From the NCBI RefSeq assembly GCF_965224175.1, contig NZ_OZ245041.1, positions 4,092,001 through 4,156,000 on the forward strand: a stretch of 64,000 nt of DNA. The letters run 5' to 3'. This document shows, in pieces, positions 62,640 through 64,000 of this stretch; position 1 is the first letter of the stretch, and the number at the start of each line of letters is the position of its first letter. The notes under the pieces were generated by a model that saw only the letters and a list, made by a program, of their open reading frames with translations, had not been told where the DNA came from and searched no databases. The position numbers and the translations under genes were made by a program. This DNA comes from Kordia sp965224175. GTDB taxonomy: Bacteria; Bacteroidota; Bacteroidia; Flavobacteriales; Flavobacteriaceae.

Positions 62640-62996
62640 TTATTTGTGGCTATATCGATCTTCATCTGGATACCAAAAAGAATGTAATGACGTTACAAAA
62701 TCTCCATTTTCATAATCTTCATATTGTTCCTCAGGATGGTAATGAGTCCCAAAATGTAAAACCCTACGATGCTCTTTTTCTACTAAAAAAGGTGCGGCAT
62801 TTATTCTATATTTATGATCCAATGTTTCGTAAAAAAGCTTAGCAATAAAATAATAAACATTGCCAAGAGGTTTTTTAATGGTTTCATTAATCATTAATTC
62901 ATGGCTGTTTTCTTCCCCTAGTTCTTGAGCTTTTTCTTCTTCCATTTTTTTTAAATATTTCTTTGCTATTTCTAGCATTTCTATGTCTGTTAGCAT
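62640..62996 (-). CDS. Imm35-like immunity protein
   Basis: 118 residues, cytoplasmic, acidic. The N-terminal helix (MLEIAKKYLKKMEEEKAQEL) is followed by GNVYYFIAKLFYET, an AAPFLVEKEHRRVLHFGT strand pair, and HPEEQYEDYENG. This is the pattern of the Imm35 (YrhB-like) family as I know it: G-W-V-F-F-Y-N-S, then N-x-P-x-x-V-D, then G-T-x-x-P-x-E-x-Y-x-x-x-Y. It should block a cognate toxin of the same or sister cells. It lies downstream of an SMI1/KNR4 gene and ends in a broken copy of its own start. Confidence 0.6.
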   Translation of the reverse strand: MLTDIEMLEIAKKYLKKMEEEKAQELGEENSHELMINETIKKPLGNVYYFIAKLFYETLDHKYRINAAPFLVEKEHRRVLHFGTHYHPEEQYEDYENGDFVTSLHSFWYPDEDRYSHK

Positions 62997-63045
62997 ATTT
63001 TATGTTTTATTATTCAATTTTTAAATACTGATATCCATCGTTGTA

Positions 63046-63127
63046 AATTAGAAAAAGCTACACTAAAAAATTAGCATAGCTTTTATATTGTTCTTACTTA
63101 TGCATGGCGCTAGTTATAAATTAGTGT
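63046..63127. repeat. 82-bp terminator module, copy 2
   Basis: Second copy of the module at 62471-62552, here placed after the SMI1/KNR4 gene. The terminator stem is 63053-63060 with 63077-63084. The second hairpin has decayed (GCTAGTTATAAATTAGT). Confidence 0.9.
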
Positions 63128-63151
63128 TATCACAGAGACAGTATTGAGGTT

Positions 63152-63631
63152 CTATCTATCATATTTAGGATCATAGTCATCAATAGCTTGTTCTACATAT
63201 TCAGAAAAACTATCAGCTATTTTTCCAAAAGCTTCTTTCGGATCATCTTCATAATTCTCCATATCCAAACCATATACTGGTGGATCATCTCCTTCGTCTA
63301 AATATATAAAGTTGATGTATAAAGAGCCATATATTTCTCCAATAACCCAAAAATCTTTATTGATTAAATGTTCTAAATTATATTCTTTTAAATTAGCTTT
63401 TGCCAACTCATAGAGTTCTTCTAAGTAAAACAATCCAATAGAAAGACCAGAAACTGAGATAGGCCTAAATCCTTTCCCAGCTAATAGGCTATATTCTTTA
63501 TAAGCTTTTGGAAACTGGATGTTTAATTTTTGTTCGAATTTTTCTATTTCAGTTATCGGAATACCAGAACTATCTTTTATGTCGTTTTTAATCAGATACT
63601 CCTCTAATTTTTGCATGAATGTTATTTTCAT
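63152..63631 (-). CDS. SMI1/KNR4-family immunity protein
   Basis: 159 residues with the SMI1/KNR4 (SUKH) pattern: an opening helix pair and the signature ITEIEKFEQKLNIQFPKAYKEYSLLAGKGF (about 24-54), then strands FWVIGEIYGSLYINFIYLDEGDDPPVYGLD and a closing helix (FSEYVEQAIDDYDP). SUKH proteins are common immunity proteins to nuclease and other polymorphic toxins, acting in the cytoplasm. The ATG lies 2 bases after the stop of a short toxin-like remnant. A paralogue lies next to it at 63798. Confidence 0.85.
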   Translation of the reverse strand: MKITFMQKLEEYLIKNDIKDSSGIPITEIEKFEQKLNIQFPKAYKEYSLLAGKGFRPISVSGLSIGLFYLEELYELAKANLKEYNLEHLINKDFWVIGEIYGSLYINFIYLDEGDDPPVYGLDMENYEDDPKEAFGKIADSFSEYVEQAIDDYDPKYDR

Positions 63632-63633
63632 AC

Positions 63634-63780
63634 TTATATTTTTTTAAAATCTGCATTATCTTTTACAATTGTTTTTATTCCATCCTCATCAATAAAGAAA
63701 GGTCTTTCGACTTCAATATTCCCACCAAAACGTTCTTGAAATAAAAGTAGTTTTCTTAACAAAAAAACCGCCAAGTTCAT
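63634..63780 (-). pseudogene. 48-codon remnant, probably a toxin C-terminus
   Basis: An open frame ending 2 bases before the SMI1/KNR4 ATG. Its first 8 or so codons lie inside the terminator of the next upstream gene, so the ATG is probably accidental and the frame a truncated gene end. The remaining part reads FQERFGGNIEVERPFF then IDEDGIKTIVKDNADFKKI. Position directly before an immunity gene is where the toxin 3' end normally lies. The toxin family is not identified. Confidence 0.45.
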
Positions 63781-63789
63781 TTGACGGTT
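63761..63789 (-). terminator. intrinsic terminator of the upstream SMI1/KNR4 gene
   Basis: Stem AACCGTCAA/TTGGCGGTT on the minus strand (63781-63789 with 63766-63774) and a T run. It aligns with the element at 61543-61591 over about 49 bases with 5 differences, all transitions. Confidence 0.85.
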
Positions 63790-63797
63790 CTAAGTAT

Positions 63798-64000
63798 TTA
63801 TTTGTTTTCTGGGTCACTTTCATAAAACTCAATAGCTTCTTCAACCCATTTTTGAAAGCTTTCAGCAACTGGACCAAATGTGTATATGTCATCCATATCT
63901 CCATAAAACTCACAATCTAAACGATATACAGGTGGATTGTCGCCTTCGTTTAAATGAAAATACCAAAAAGCACCACTATCTGTAGCAATTACCCAAAAAG
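63798..64000 (-). CDS. SMI1/KNR4-family immunity protein (partial, right edge)
   Basis: C-terminal 66 residues of a frame that enters from the right edge and stops at 63798-63800. FWVIATDSGAFWYFHLNEGDNPPVYRLD and SFQKWVEEAIEFYESDPEN align with FWVIGEIYGSLYINFIYLDEGDDPPVYGLD and SFSEYVEQAIDDYDP of the adjacent gene, so the two are tandem paralogues. The N-terminus and anything upstream, including the expected toxin gene, lie outside the window. Confidence 0.8.
   Translation of the reverse strand, partial: FWVIATDSGAFWYFHLNEGDNPPVYRLDCEFYGDMDDIYTFGPVAESFQKWVEEAIEFYESDPENK

Noticed and set aside
62525..62842. 105-codon plus-strand frame across the immunity array
   Set aside because: It crosses a terminator module, a pseudogene fragment and the Imm35-like gene in antisense; nothing supports it as a gene.

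Overview
The window (64 kb, low GC, roughly one third G+C by eye) comes from a marine-type Flavobacteriaceae (Bacteroidota) chromosome. The evidence is the TTG-N19/20-TAnnTTTG promoters, the A-rich start regions, the signal peptides of the MKKxxxLLL...AQ type, a type IX secretion PorP/SprF protein, a five-POTRA BamA, SusC-free but FadL-rich outer-membrane content, DUF6089 and caa3-oxidase gene order. Kordia or a close relative fits best, but that is inference. Most of the window is ordinary core chromosome. No insertion sequence, prophage, rRNA or CRISPR array was seen.

Layout. 1-7.2 kb: end of an outer-membrane barrel gene, a secreted metallo-beta-lactamase-fold hydrolase, then haem O synthase, two subunit III-type oxidase proteins, subunit IV, and an assembly set (thioredoxin-like protein, SCO copper chaperone, DUF420, small CxxC protein). 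7.3-13.1 kb: a tripartite MacAB/TolC-like efflux operon. 13.1-16.8 kb: tsaB, a MscS channel, DUF1304, dodecin and a NifU-type Fe-S scaffold. 17.2-24 kb: PorP/SprF, a lipid-anchored vWA protein, a SIMPL protein, and a TPR-LytS sensor kinase with its LytTR regulator. 24.4-33.6 kb: gamma-carbonic anhydrase, murI, and a minus-strand envelope operon CBS-nadK-DUF6089-uppS-bamA-ompH-ompH. 33.6-44.6 kb: pdxJ, a hydrolase, FadL plus SGNH lipoprotein, tig-clpP-clpX, a LytTR membrane protein, a serine hydrolase and an unknown gene. 44.7-61.4 kb: an OmpA/PD40 protein, GH3, DUF2797, LysE, AsmA, a queuosine-precursor transporter, SppA, a HPPK-deoxynucleoside kinase fusion, a VOC protein, a TrmH methyltransferase, mutS and tRNA-Gly/tRNA-Leu. 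61.5-64 kb: an accessory tail of immunity-type genes.

Two parts deserve attention. First, two very small genes (49916-50071 minus; 53797-53943 plus) encode peptides with nearly the same 19-residue leader but unrelated Cys-containing tails. The leader matches the pattern I know from Bacteroidota class I lanthipeptide precursors. No modification enzyme lies within the window, and the second gene has its own textbook promoter and terminator. Second, the last 2.5 kb is an eroded array of polymorphic-toxin immunity genes (two SMI1/KNR4, one Imm35-like, one unknown). Two immunity genes are directly preceded by short remnants that look like toxin C-termini, and the units are separated by duplicated terminator modules. 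The parent toxin gene probably lies upstream, beyond base 64000 on the minus strand.

Start sites were corrected where the longest open frame begins upstream of a promoter or a signal peptide: cyoE, the SCO protein, the SIMPL protein, both ompH genes, bamA, DUF6089, the CBS protein, tig, the LysE protein and the unknown gene at 44 kb.
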